Shown here in pieces: positions 54,366 through 63,500 of a stretch of DNA of 64,000 nucleotides. The stretch is from Fangia hongkongensis FSC776 = DSM 21703. Its GTDB lineage: Bacteria > Pseudomonadota > Gammaproteobacteria > Francisellales > Francisellaceae. The position numbers and the translations under genes are program-made. Position 1 is the first letter of the stretch, and the number at the start of each line of letters is the position of its first letter. The notes beneath the pieces are model-generated. The model saw only the letters and a program-made list of their open reading frames with translations, had not been told where the DNA came from and did not search any database. Where the stretch lies: the NCBI RefSeq assembly GCF_000379445.1, contig NZ_KB902239.1, positions 218,024 through 282,023 of the forward strand. The letters run 5' to 3'.

Positions 54366-55925
54366 ATGAGCTATGTTGCTGATATGATCTGGAATAAAAC
54401 TGTTACATTGATGTTATCAAGTGCTTTAATTATCTCTGGCTGTAGTATTACGCCAAAAGCGATTGACAATCAAACACAGTTAAAAAACACACAAGGCAGA
54501 TTAGATAAGATTTGGACAAAGCAAACAAAGCTGAGTGAAAAATTAAGCTTGTCCGAGGCAATTGCCCGTGCACTTAAATATAACCTAGAGTATAGATTAC
54601 AGCAGGCTGAATTAATGTTGCAAAACGGCAATTTAACGATGGCATACTTGCAAATGCTGCCGGCGTTAAACGTTGAAGGAAGTTATACTTTTAGAAACAA
54701 TGATCAAATACAGAACTTGGTGAGTAGCTCCGGTGGTCTTATTGATGGTACGCAAAGTACCACACCAAGAGAAGTTAGGGATGTTTTTGTTGGCCTACAG
54801 TGGAATATCTTAGATTTTGGTTTGAGCTATACAAGAGCTCAGCAGCAGGCTAACCGTGTAATGATTGCCAAAGAGCAAAGCAGAAAAATCACCCAAAAAA
54901 TCATTCAAGAGACAATAACAGCTTATTGGAAAGCATGGACGGCACAAGAGATTAAAGATAAGGTTATTAATGTTAAAACATTGGCTGAGAAGGCGCTTGC
55001 TGCATCAAAAGAAGCATCAGATCAAAAGCTAAGTTCAAATGAGATTGAGCTGAATTATCAAAATTTGCTTATTAAATCAGTTCGTAAAGCAAACAAATTA
55101 CTCATGAAAATCTCAGATGCATATTATCATCTATCTCGTTTAATTAATGCGCCGATGGGCACTCGCATGATACTCAGCTCGCCAGTGGAAAATTTCTCGA
55201 GTTTGCCAGAGCTTAAACCTGAGTTTAAAAAGCTTGATAGAATTGCGCTTATCTATCGCCCAGAGCTTCGTAGTGCATCGTATGAGTTAAATATTGCTAA
55301 AAAAGGGATTCAAAGTGCCATATTGGAAATGTTGCCAGGACTTGATTTCTCTTATGGATATAATTACACCAGTAATAAATTTATGTTAAATCAGGAATGG
55401 ATGGGCGGCGCAATTAACGCGAGTGTCGACTTACTCGGTGCGATTATTAAAGGACCAACTGCAATCGCTGTTGCAAAAAATGGTGTAACGTATCAGAAGT
55501 TAAAACAAGCAACCATCACCATCACTGTATTAACTCAGATTCGAATTGCCTACACAAGTTATGTATTATGGCAGGAAGAGTATCGCTATGCTAAGGAAGA
55601 AGCGAGTGCCACTCAAAAGCTTTATGCTTTATCTCAAGCGCAGGCAAAACATAAACTCTCTCATCAACAGAAGATTGTCAGACGTGGTGTTGATGCGCTC
55701 AATGCTGAGTTTAATGAGCAAGTAACCTTTATTGAAGCATATGAAGCCTTATCGAAGCTTTACCAGTCAATTGGACTAGATTTACTGCCACCTGAATCAA
55801 GCTTTTTATCTCTTGAAGCATTAACAGTTGAGGTGAATAAAACGCTTAAAGCTCAAAGTACAGGCGATTTTAATCAATGGGTAGAAGAAGAATATCAAAA
55901 TATCTCTCCAGTAGAGAAGCAATAA
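54366..55925 (+). CDS. TolC-like outer-membrane efflux lipoprotein
   Basis: The 519-residue protein has a lipobox LIISGC (Cys26 from this start, Cys20 from ATG 54384) and two outer-membrane-factor repeats: EAIARALKYNLEYRLQQAEL and VGLQWNILDFGLSYTRAQQQ, then IYRPELRSASYELNIAKKG. Such lipoproteins form trimeric channels across the periplasm and outer membrane. The neighbours are two HlyD-like adaptors and an M50 protease, followed by a giant surface protein, so it is probably the outer channel of that exporter. It starts 93 bases before the next gene and on the same strand. Confidence 0.85.
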   Translation: MSYVADMIWNKTVTLMLSSALIISGCSITPKAIDNQTQLKNTQGRLDKIWTKQTKLSEKLSLSEAIARALKYNLEYRLQQAELMLQNGNLTMAYLQMLPALNVEGSYTFRNNDQIQNLVSSSGGLIDGTQSTTPREVRDVFVGLQWNILDFGLSYTRAQQQANRVMIAKEQSRKITQKIIQETITAYWKAWTAQEIKDKVINVKTLAEKALAASKEASDQKLSSNEIELNYQNLLIKSVRKANKLLMKISDAYYHLSRLINAPMGTRMILSSPVENFSSLPELKPEFKKLDRIALIYRPELRSASYELNIAKKGIQSAILEMLPGLDFSYGYNYTSNKFMLNQEWMGGAINASVDLLGAIIKGPTAIAVAKNGVTYQKLKQATITITVLTQIRIAYTSYVLWQEEYRYAKEEASATQKLYALSQAQAKHKLSHQQKIVRRGVDALNAEFNEQVTFIEAYEALSKLYQSIGLDLLPPESSFLSLEALTVEVNKTLKAQSTGDFNQWVEEEYQNISPVEKQ

Positions 55926-56018
55926 ATATTAAATGTGAAAGAGCAAAAAGCTAAAGATAAATAAGCTCGTTGTAGCAGATTATAGAAGGCTTTGAAGTAA
56001 TATTTTTAGGGAATATCA

Positions 56019-56822
56019 GTGCGTATAAGATATAGCAGTATAAAAGAGATTTTTAAGCAGATGCTCTGTGTGGGCGCTGTTGTATTGTTATCTTGTAAGC
56101 TGGTATATGCAAAGGCGCTACAGATTGAGACGTATGCAACATTAATTCCTGTCAATGAGGCTGAGCTATCAAGTGATGTTACTGCAAAGATAACAGCAAT
56201 ATACTATCAAGCAGGAGATCAGTTTGACAAGGGGGATAAACTTGTCCAGTTTGATTGCACACATATTGAGGCGGAAATAAGTAAAATCAAGGCAAAGCTC
56301 AAACTGGCAGAGGTCACATTAAGAAGTAATCTAAAGTTGCAGCAATTAAACGGCATAAGTGATATTGATCTTGCGAAAAGTCAAAGTGAATACGATCAAA
56401 TCAAAGCAGATTTAACTATTTGGGAGAATAAACAAAAAAATTGCACAATCTATGCACCTTACTCAGGGGAAGTTATTGCGCTTTTTGCGAATAATAATGA
56501 AGTGGTTAAAGCAGATGATCCTGTGATTGGTATTGTCAATAATTATGATTTGGATGTGCAAATGTACTTGCCATCAAAGTGGTTAAATCAATTAAAAATT
56601 GGGAGTCAATTTCAGCTTAAATTGAAGGAAGTTCATGCCCACATATTTACAGGGAATATTACCAAGATCATTGGTCGCATTGATCCAGCTAGTCAATCGA
56701 TGCTTGTGATTGGAAAGCTAGGTGACAGCTCAGGTTATACGCTTTTCTCTGGGATGTCAGGTGTTGCCCATTTCAAGGTTGATGCAATGGAAAATAGTGA
56801 TGATAAGGCGAAAGAGAAATGA
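56019..56822 (+). CDS. Periplasmic HlyD/MFP adaptor
   Basis: The 267-residue protein has an N-terminal hydrophobic signal or anchor (QMLCVGAVVLLSCKLVYA), then a lipoyl-like half (VTAKITAIYYQAGDQFDKGDKLVQFD), a short coiled coil and the second lipoyl half (CTIYAPYSGEVIALFANNNE) with a beta-barrel. It resembles short membrane-fusion adaptors linking inner and outer membrane exporters. It starts with GTG with AGGG upstream and overlaps the next gene by four bases (ATGA), so they are coupled. Confidence 0.85.
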   Translation: MRIRYSSIKEIFKQMLCVGAVVLLSCKLVYAKALQIETYATLIPVNEAELSSDVTAKITAIYYQAGDQFDKGDKLVQFDCTHIEAEISKIKAKLKLAEVTLRSNLKLQQLNGISDIDLAKSQSEYDQIKADLTIWENKQKNCTIYAPYSGEVIALFANNNEVVKADDPVIGIVNNYDLDVQMYLPSKWLNQLKIGSQFQLKLKEVHAHIFTGNITKIIGRIDPASQSMLVIGKLGDSSGYTLFSGMSGVAHFKVDAMENSDDKAKEK

Positions 56823-58201
56823 GCGATAAACTATTAGATCTTTTGACGCTCTATCAGAACTTATTTCGTCAAAAAACACTCAAAGAGCTCTCTTTTACCA
56901 TCGCGCAGCAAAGTGTCAATGTTTTGCCATATGAAAACAGTGTCGTATTTGAAGTGTATAGCAAAAGCACGATCAATATTCTTGCCATTTCAGATATTGT
57001 CGAGATTGACAAAAATGCACCTTACTCACTTTTTATCAAATCGCTTGCAAAAGAGCTGTTAAAAACAAAAAAAGAAACCACAAGCTTTATAGAAGCTGAT
57101 AATACACAAAGCTCATTTATAACAGCTAATGCCGATCAGTTAAGTCAATCTACTCAGGAAAGTTGGCACGATCAAAAAACGAAACATTTTTTATTTGCCC
57201 CATTTACGAGTGTATCTGATGAGATTATTGGTGGGGCGATTTTCTTCAATGAAACTGAATATAATGACAATGACTGCCAGCGTTTTTCAATGATATATCA
57301 AGGGTATAATCACCTATGGCAAAGTCTATATCAGGCCAAAAGATATAGTGTTTTAAGGTATAAGCGGCTGATCAGAAATAAAAAGTTTTTGTTGTCAGCT
57401 TTGGTTGTTCTGATTCTTGTCATGTTTATTCCAGTCAGACAAAGTGCGCTTGGACAAGCTGAAATCATTGCGCAAGATCCAAATATTATTGCTACCCCGC
57501 TTGATGGGGTGATCGATAAGGTATATGTGAAGCCAAATCAATGGGTTAATAAGGGAGAGAGATTATTTTTATTAGATCAAAGAGATCTATTAAATGCTGA
57601 ACTTGCAGCTAAGGGGGCTTATGAAACAGCCAATGCGGAATATCAAAAGGCAGTACATAGCTCATTTAAGGATGTTAAAAACAGAGCTGAAGTTGAGATT
57701 TTAAAGCTAAGGCGTAATGAAAGAGAAATTGAAGTAAATTATACCAAGGAGAAGTTATTACGCTCGGATGTCACATCTCCAAGTGTAGGCATTGTCATTA
57801 TGAATGATCCATATGAGTGGGAGGGCAAACCCGTTCAGACCGGTGAGAAAGTATTGGAAATTGCCAGCCCTCAGAAAGTTGAGATAAAAGTTTGGCTACC
57901 TGTTGATGATTATTTAAACTTCAAAGCGGGAGATGAAGTTTCCTTGTTCTTGAATAATCATCCATTAAAAGCCATTGATGCCACCATTAAATCAGTGGGA
58001 ATACATGCTGAAATAGGACCACAGAATATACTTGCCTATCCTGTAATTGCTGAGTTTGATCATAAGTCATCTCAGCATTTAAATCATCTGCCAAGGATTG
58101 GCTCACAGGGCACAGCAAAGCTCTATGGCAGTCGCGTTAGTTTATTTTTTTATCTATTTAGAAAACCCATAACGGCCGTCAGGCAGTATTTCGGGTGGTA
58201 A
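56819..58201 (+). CDS. HlyD adaptor with cytoplasmic GAF-like domain
   Basis: The 460-residue protein has an N-terminal part of about 180 residues without signal peptide. Its core FLFAPFTSVSDEIIGGAIFF looks like the GAF fold, predicting a cytoplasmic sensor. One membrane span follows at about residues 190-207. The periplasmic HlyD part has GVIDKVYVKPNQWVNKGERL, a coiled coil and LRSDVTSPSVGIVIM. The topology (sensor in, adaptor out) is unusual for an adaptor. One base separates it from the M50 gene. It may link export to a cytoplasmic signal or to the substrate. Confidence 0.75.
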   Translation: MSDKLLDLLTLYQNLFRQKTLKELSFTIAQQSVNVLPYENSVVFEVYSKSTINILAISDIVEIDKNAPYSLFIKSLAKELLKTKKETTSFIEADNTQSSFITANADQLSQSTQESWHDQKTKHFLFAPFTSVSDEIIGGAIFFNETEYNDNDCQRFSMIYQGYNHLWQSLYQAKRYSVLRYKRLIRNKKFLLSALVVLILVMFIPVRQSALGQAEIIAQDPNIIATPLDGVIDKVYVKPNQWVNKGERLFLLDQRDLLNAELAAKGAYETANAEYQKAVHSSFKDVKNRAEVEILKLRRNEREIEVNYTKEKLLRSDVTSPSVGIVIMNDPYEWEGKPVQTGEKVLEIASPQKVEIKVWLPVDDYLNFKAGDEVSLFLNNHPLKAIDATIKSVGIHAEIGPQNILAYPVIAEFDHKSSQHLNHLPRIGSQGTAKLYGSRVSLFFYLFRKPITAVRQYFGW

Positions 58202-58202
58202 T

Positions 58203-60365
58203 ATGAAAAATACCTTGCCCGATGTACTTCCCTCGCTTCGAAAGAGTATTTGCATTTATGAAGGGGGTATTGACTATAAAGGGGCGCCAACTTGGGTAAT
58301 AGAGGACACTTTAAATAATCAGTATTTTCATATTGACTGGAAGAGCTATCAAATTATTAAACATTGGCAGCGCTCTTCTCAAGCATTGATTGCACAAATA
58401 AAATCACGCTGTCATATAGAGATTAGTGAACAGCGGATTATAGACATGCTGCAGTTTTTGCTGAGAAATGCTTTAGTACATCAAAGTTATGAGCAAATCA
58501 GTGCACTATATCATTTAAAGGAGAAACAAACCTCCCAGAGTATTTGGCTAAAGCTGGCTAAAAATTACCTTTTTTTTCGTATCCCTGTTTTACATCCTGA
58601 AAAGATGCTAAATCAGCTGTATGCGTATATAGGATGGCTGTTATCAAAGCGCTTTTTTTATTTCATGATGTTTCTGCTCATATTGGCAATTATTCAATTA
58701 CAAAGTTTATGGGAGAGCTTTACCCACAGCCTCTTTGAGTTATTTTCCTTTGAGTATATTATTATCTTTTTATTGGCATTGTTACTTGCAAAATCAATTC
58801 ATGAGCTGGGTCATGCCTTAGCATCAAAAAAATATGGACTTAAAGTGCCCACGATCGGAGTTGCATTTTTGGTGCTGTTCCCGATGCTATATACCGATAC
58901 GCAGCAAAGCTGGAAAGTGAAAGATTCAAAAAATCGGCTGAAAATTTCAATAGCCGGCATTTGGATGGAGTTGTATGTTGCAATTATTGCGCTCTGGCTA
59001 TGGATGTTGTTGCCAGATGGTGCCTTTAAAAGTGCTTGCTTTTTCCTTGCGACTTATAGTTTGCTAACGAGTATTTTGATTAATATCAGCCCCTTTTTAC
59101 GCTTTGATGGTTATTATGTATTATCAGATTTAATGGCGATGAGAAATCTGCAAACACGGAGCTTTGCACTGACAAGATGGAGATTGCGCGAGATATTATT
59201 CGGCTTTGGCTTTCTGCCACCTGAGTTATTTTCCAAAGGTAAAGCGCGCTTACTAATACTGTATGCTTTTATGACATGGCTATACCGTTTTATATTATTC
59301 CTTGCCATTGCGTTTATAGTTTATCATTTATTTTTCAAAGCGCTGGGTATTGTATTATTTCTGCTTGAGATTTATTTTTTTATTCTTAAACCTATTGTTA
59401 ATGAGATCAGCAAGTGGTTGCAGATGAAGGAAAGTATTAAGTGGAATAAAAACACACGGATGTTTTTATGGATTATCATACTATTGATTGTGCTCTGCTT
59501 TATTCCTTTTTCATCTTCTATCCATTTGCCAGCAACGTTAAGCTATTACAATAAGGTGATTTTTACCCCAGAGAATGCGCAAATTAAGCGTGTTTTTGTT
59601 GAAAACAATGAGCGTGTAACAAAAGGTGAGCCGTTGTTATCACTGAGTATGCCAGATTTAGATTATCAAAAAGAGAAGCTAATAGCACAGAAAAATGCTT
59701 TAGTGATAAAGCTTAGAAACATTGGTGTCTATCAAAGTCAAAACACCAATAAGGCCATTATCCAATCGGAGCTTGATCAAATAACCCACGCATTACAGAC
59801 AATTGAAAAAAAACAAGCGACTTTAAACATTAAATCACCTGTCTCTGGGGTGATAACAGGATTTCAATCAGGGATAAAAAATGGTCTATGGCTCAAAAAA
59901 AATCAAGCAATGTTTAGTGTGTATAAACCAAATGAAATTAAAATAACAGCTTATATCAATGAAAGTGAACTTCGTTATTTGAAAGAAGGAACAGAGGGAT
60001 ATTTCATTCCAAATAATTTTGCTTTAGGGCGTATTAAGGTACAGCTAAGGCATATTGCAACATATCCAGTGAGTCATATTAATGAGAAGTGGACTGGTTA
60101 TAACTATTATGGGTCTGCGCCACTTAGCCTACAGAGCTATCATGCCTCTATTTATGGTGGAAGCATTCCTACAACAGAGTCAAAAGAAGGAATTGAAGCT
60201 GTGAGTAATATGTATCAAGTGAGCTTTGTGATACTTGATAGAGAGACCCATCATCATTTTCCAACGCAAAAAGGGCGTATCTTTCTTTATACACAGCGCT
60301 CATCTTTGGCCGTCAGGCTTTATCAGTACCTATATGTCTTTTGGCATAAGGTGGTTGTGTTTTAG
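58203..60365 (+). CDS. M50 zinc metalloprotease fused to HlyD-like domain
   Basis: The 720-residue inner-membrane protein has an N-terminal cytoplasmic domain (about 1-145), then a polytopic M50 site-2-protease-like core. HELGH (200-204) gives the two His and catalytic Glu; NISPFLRFDG (294-303) fits N-x2-P-x4-D-G with the third ligand Asp302. After more spans, a periplasmic HlyD-like part follows (IKRVFVENNERVTKGEPL, LNIKSPVSGVITGF). Peptidase-HlyD fusions occur next to giant proteins and peptide exporters. It probably acts with the TolC-like channel and the two adaptors. Its own ATG follows the previous stop by one base. Confidence 0.85.
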   Translation: MKNTLPDVLPSLRKSICIYEGGIDYKGAPTWVIEDTLNNQYFHIDWKSYQIIKHWQRSSQALIAQIKSRCHIEISEQRIIDMLQFLLRNALVHQSYEQISALYHLKEKQTSQSIWLKLAKNYLFFRIPVLHPEKMLNQLYAYIGWLLSKRFFYFMMFLLILAIIQLQSLWESFTHSLFELFSFEYIIIFLLALLLAKSIHELGHALASKKYGLKVPTIGVAFLVLFPMLYTDTQQSWKVKDSKNRLKISIAGIWMELYVAIIALWLWMLLPDGAFKSACFFLATYSLLTSILINISPFLRFDGYYVLSDLMAMRNLQTRSFALTRWRLREILFGFGFLPPELFSKGKARLLILYAFMTWLYRFILFLAIAFIVYHLFFKALGIVLFLLEIYFFILKPIVNEISKWLQMKESIKWNKNTRMFLWIIILLIVLCFIPFSSSIHLPATLSYYNKVIFTPENAQIKRVFVENNERVTKGEPLLSLSMPDLDYQKEKLIAQKNALVIKLRNIGVYQSQNTNKAIIQSELDQITHALQTIEKKQATLNIKSPVSGVITGFQSGIKNGLWLKKNQAMFSVYKPNEIKITAYINESELRYLKEGTEGYFIPNNFALGRIKVQLRHIATYPVSHINEKWTGYNYYGSAPLSLQSYHASIYGGSIPTTESKEGIEAVSNMYQVSFVILDRETHHHFPTQKGRIFLYTQRSSLAVRLYQYLYVFWHKVVVF

Positions 60366-60412
60366 GTTGCTTTGCTCGCAATGTTGCTAAGCAGTATATA
60401 TTTTATTCTATT

Positions 60413-60441
60413 TTGATAAGGCATTAACTTATTTCTATACT
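60413..60441 (+). promoter_or_regulatory. Promoter of the giant adhesin gene
   Basis: TTGATA (60413-60418) and TATACT (60436-60441) are 17 bases apart, a near-consensus sigma-70 promoter. The leader of about 90 bases contains the perfect inverted pair TTGAGCC (60455-60461) and GGCTCAA (60499-60505). The adhesin gene can therefore be expressed apart from the exporter operon. Confidence 0.6.
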
Positions 60442-60536
60442 AGAAGGTGAGAATTTGAGCCATTGATGTACTTAATGATTAATACCAATCTCAAGTTAGG
60501 CTCAATTTATGCTGATGATAATGAGGTCACCAATAT

Positions 60537-63500
60537 ATGCGTAGAAAGACATCGAAACTAGAGCATCAAAAACATAAAAAAGAGAGTAGTGAGATAGGCT
60601 CTTGTCATCAAGATAACAAAGATGATGTGCTTTTAGAGCGCCTAGAGCCGAGGTATATGTATGATGGTGCGATGTTAGTGACTGCGGTGGATGCAGTTGA
60701 GAATGCTGAGGACACATCGGGGGAGATGCTGTTAAATGTAGGTTCAGTGGTGGACAGTGAAGATAAAGAAAAAGCATTTGATAGTGAAGGGATTTTATCA
60801 GATGAGTTTGATCACTATCAGCACTATAAGGAAGTGGTTATTGTTGATGAGCGAGTTCAAGATGTTGAGGTGTTATTAAAAGATATTCCACAAGGTGCGG
60901 CAATTGAGGTGATTAGTAGTGATGTAGATGGTGTGGAGGCGATCTCAGAGCTATTACAAAAATATCAAAATCTTGACGCTGTGCATATTATCTCTCATGG
61001 TCAGCAAGGTGAGCTGTCTTTGGGCGAGACAAACTTAAATGGAGAGAATATTGCCACCTATAGTGACACCCTTGGCACTTGGGGAGGTGCAATAAAAGAG
61101 GGTGGGGATTTGCTTTTTTACGGTTGTAATGTAGCTGAGGGAGAAATAGGCGAGAGTTTGATTAATGCGTTATATGGATATGTAAAGGCAGATGTGACTG
61201 CATCAAGTGATTTAACCGGTTCAAGTGATTTGGGTGGGGATTGGGATCTAGAGTATTCCAAAGGTTCAATTGAGTCATCCAGCATCTTCTCAAGCTCATT
61301 GAAATATAATGCACTTTTAGATAGTAACCTAACCCCAACAAAAAGTGGTTCTGAAACGCTTATTAATACACAAACAAATGCAGATAAGAATGATCCTATT
61401 GTTATTGATCTAGCATCCGGTCAATATGCTGTTTTTTGGGAGAGCTATGATTCGGCAACCACTTCAAGAGAGATTAAAGGGCAACTCTATGATGCAACAC
61501 ATAATAAATCAGGTAGTGAGTTTACAGTTAATACAAATACTTCAGGTGTTCAAGATACCATCGATGCTGTGAAATTATCTAATGATGGATTTGTTGTTGT
61601 ATGGGAAAGCTCTGCCTCAGGTAATAATGAAATAAAAGCTCAAAGGTATGATAGTAGTGGGGTTGCACAAGGCTCTGAAATTAGCGTTAATACAGAAACC
61701 TCTGATAACCAAGATACACCGGCGGTAGCGGCTCTGACAAACGGCGGGTTTGTTGTGGTATGGGAGTCAACAGGACAGGATAATGGTAGTACTGATGGTA
61801 TTTATGGGCAGCGATATGATAGTAGCGGGGTTGCACAAGGAAGTGAGTTTCTAGTAAATACTACAACAACCAATAATCAAGATGATCCAGATATCGTAGG
61901 CTTAACAGGCGGTGGTTTTGTCGTTGCCTGGGAGTCTCAGGGGCAAGATGGTGGCGGAGATGGTGTTTATGCTGCGGTATATGATAATAATGGCAGCGTA
62001 ACAAAAAGTGAGTTTTTGGTGAATGTTGATACTTCATTTGCACAAAATGAACCAGCTGTTGCAGCATTATCTGGCGGTGGTTTTGTTGTAACTTGGGAGC
62101 ATTCAGATGCGGCAAATGATACTGAAACAAGCATTTATGGAAGAATATTTGACAGTGCTGGAACCAATCAAACAGGAGATTTAGTACTAAAAGCCTATAG
62201 CGCTACTGAGCTTACCAACCCTAAAGTGTCTGATTTAGCAAGTGATGAGTTTGTTGTTACTTGGGAAGATAACACAGATATTTTTGCACAAAGGTTTAAC
62301 TCATCAGGTGTTGCAAATGGCAGTGAGTTAGCGGTAAATACAACCACTTCAAATTCACAAACACATCCTTCTATTGCTACCTTATCTACAGGGGATTTTA
62401 TTATTGTCTGGGATTCTGAAGAAAGTGCTGGAGATGATGTACGTATCCATGTATATAATGCAGATGGGACAGATGAACAGGCAGAGTTTGCAGTTGGTGC
62501 AACTGTAGGGACAGATCAGGATGAGGCTGCAACAGTTGCACTAACTGGTGGTGGTTATGTGATTGTGTGGGAATCTAGAGATAATGATGGGGATGTTGAC
62601 GGTATTTATGGGCAAATTTATGATGCAAATGGCGCGACTTCCGGAAGTGAGTTTTTAGTAAATACAACAACAAGTGACTCACAAAATGCTCCAAGTGTTG
62701 CTGCGCTTGATAATGGTGGCTTTGTTGTTGTCTGGACATCAGAAGGGCAAGACGCTGGAGATAGTACCAATGAAACAGGTATCTATGGTCAGCGTTTTGA
62801 TAGCGTTGGGACAAAGGTGGGTAGTGAATTTCAAGCAAACACCACAGAAAGTGGCAGTCAAACTGAGCCACATGTAGCAGCATTAACAGGTAGTGCCTTT
62901 GTCGTTGTTTGGACTTCTGGGACGGATGTTTACCAGCAGCGCTTTGACAGTAGTGCAAATAAATCTGGTAGTGAAATAAGGGTGAATACAACCACAGCAA
63001 ATAATCAAGGAAAAGCACGTGTGGTTGAGCTATCTGGTGGTGGCTATATTGTCGTTTGGGAGGCAGATAGTGCACAAGATGGTGAGTTAACAGGCGTATA
63101 TGCTCAAGCCTATGATGCAAATGGTGATGCCTCAGGCAGTGAGTTTTTAGTGAATACCACAACGGCAAAAGAGCAGCAAGATCCTGATATCGCTGCATTA
63201 AATGATGGCGGGTTTGTTGTTGTTTGGGAGGCTAAAGGTTCTGAAACGGGATTATCGAATAGTTGGGGTGTTGTAGGACAGTTATATAATGCCAGCGCAA
63301 CCAAAGTGGGGAGTGAGTTTGTTGTCAATACAACAATCAATAATACACAAGATGACCCTTCAGTGAGCGCACTGGCAGATGGTGGCTTTGTTGTGGTATG
63401 GGAGGACTCTAATGCTGATGGTGATAATAATGGGATTTATGGGCAGCGCTACGATTCAAGTGGTACAGCCTTTGGTAATGAGTTTCAGGTAAATACCTAT

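Noticed and set aside
62575..63198. A 207-codon antisense frame inside the giant adhesin
   Set aside because: It is produced by the repetitive codon pattern of the sense gene; the product is a His/Leu/Tyr-rich low-complexity sequence.
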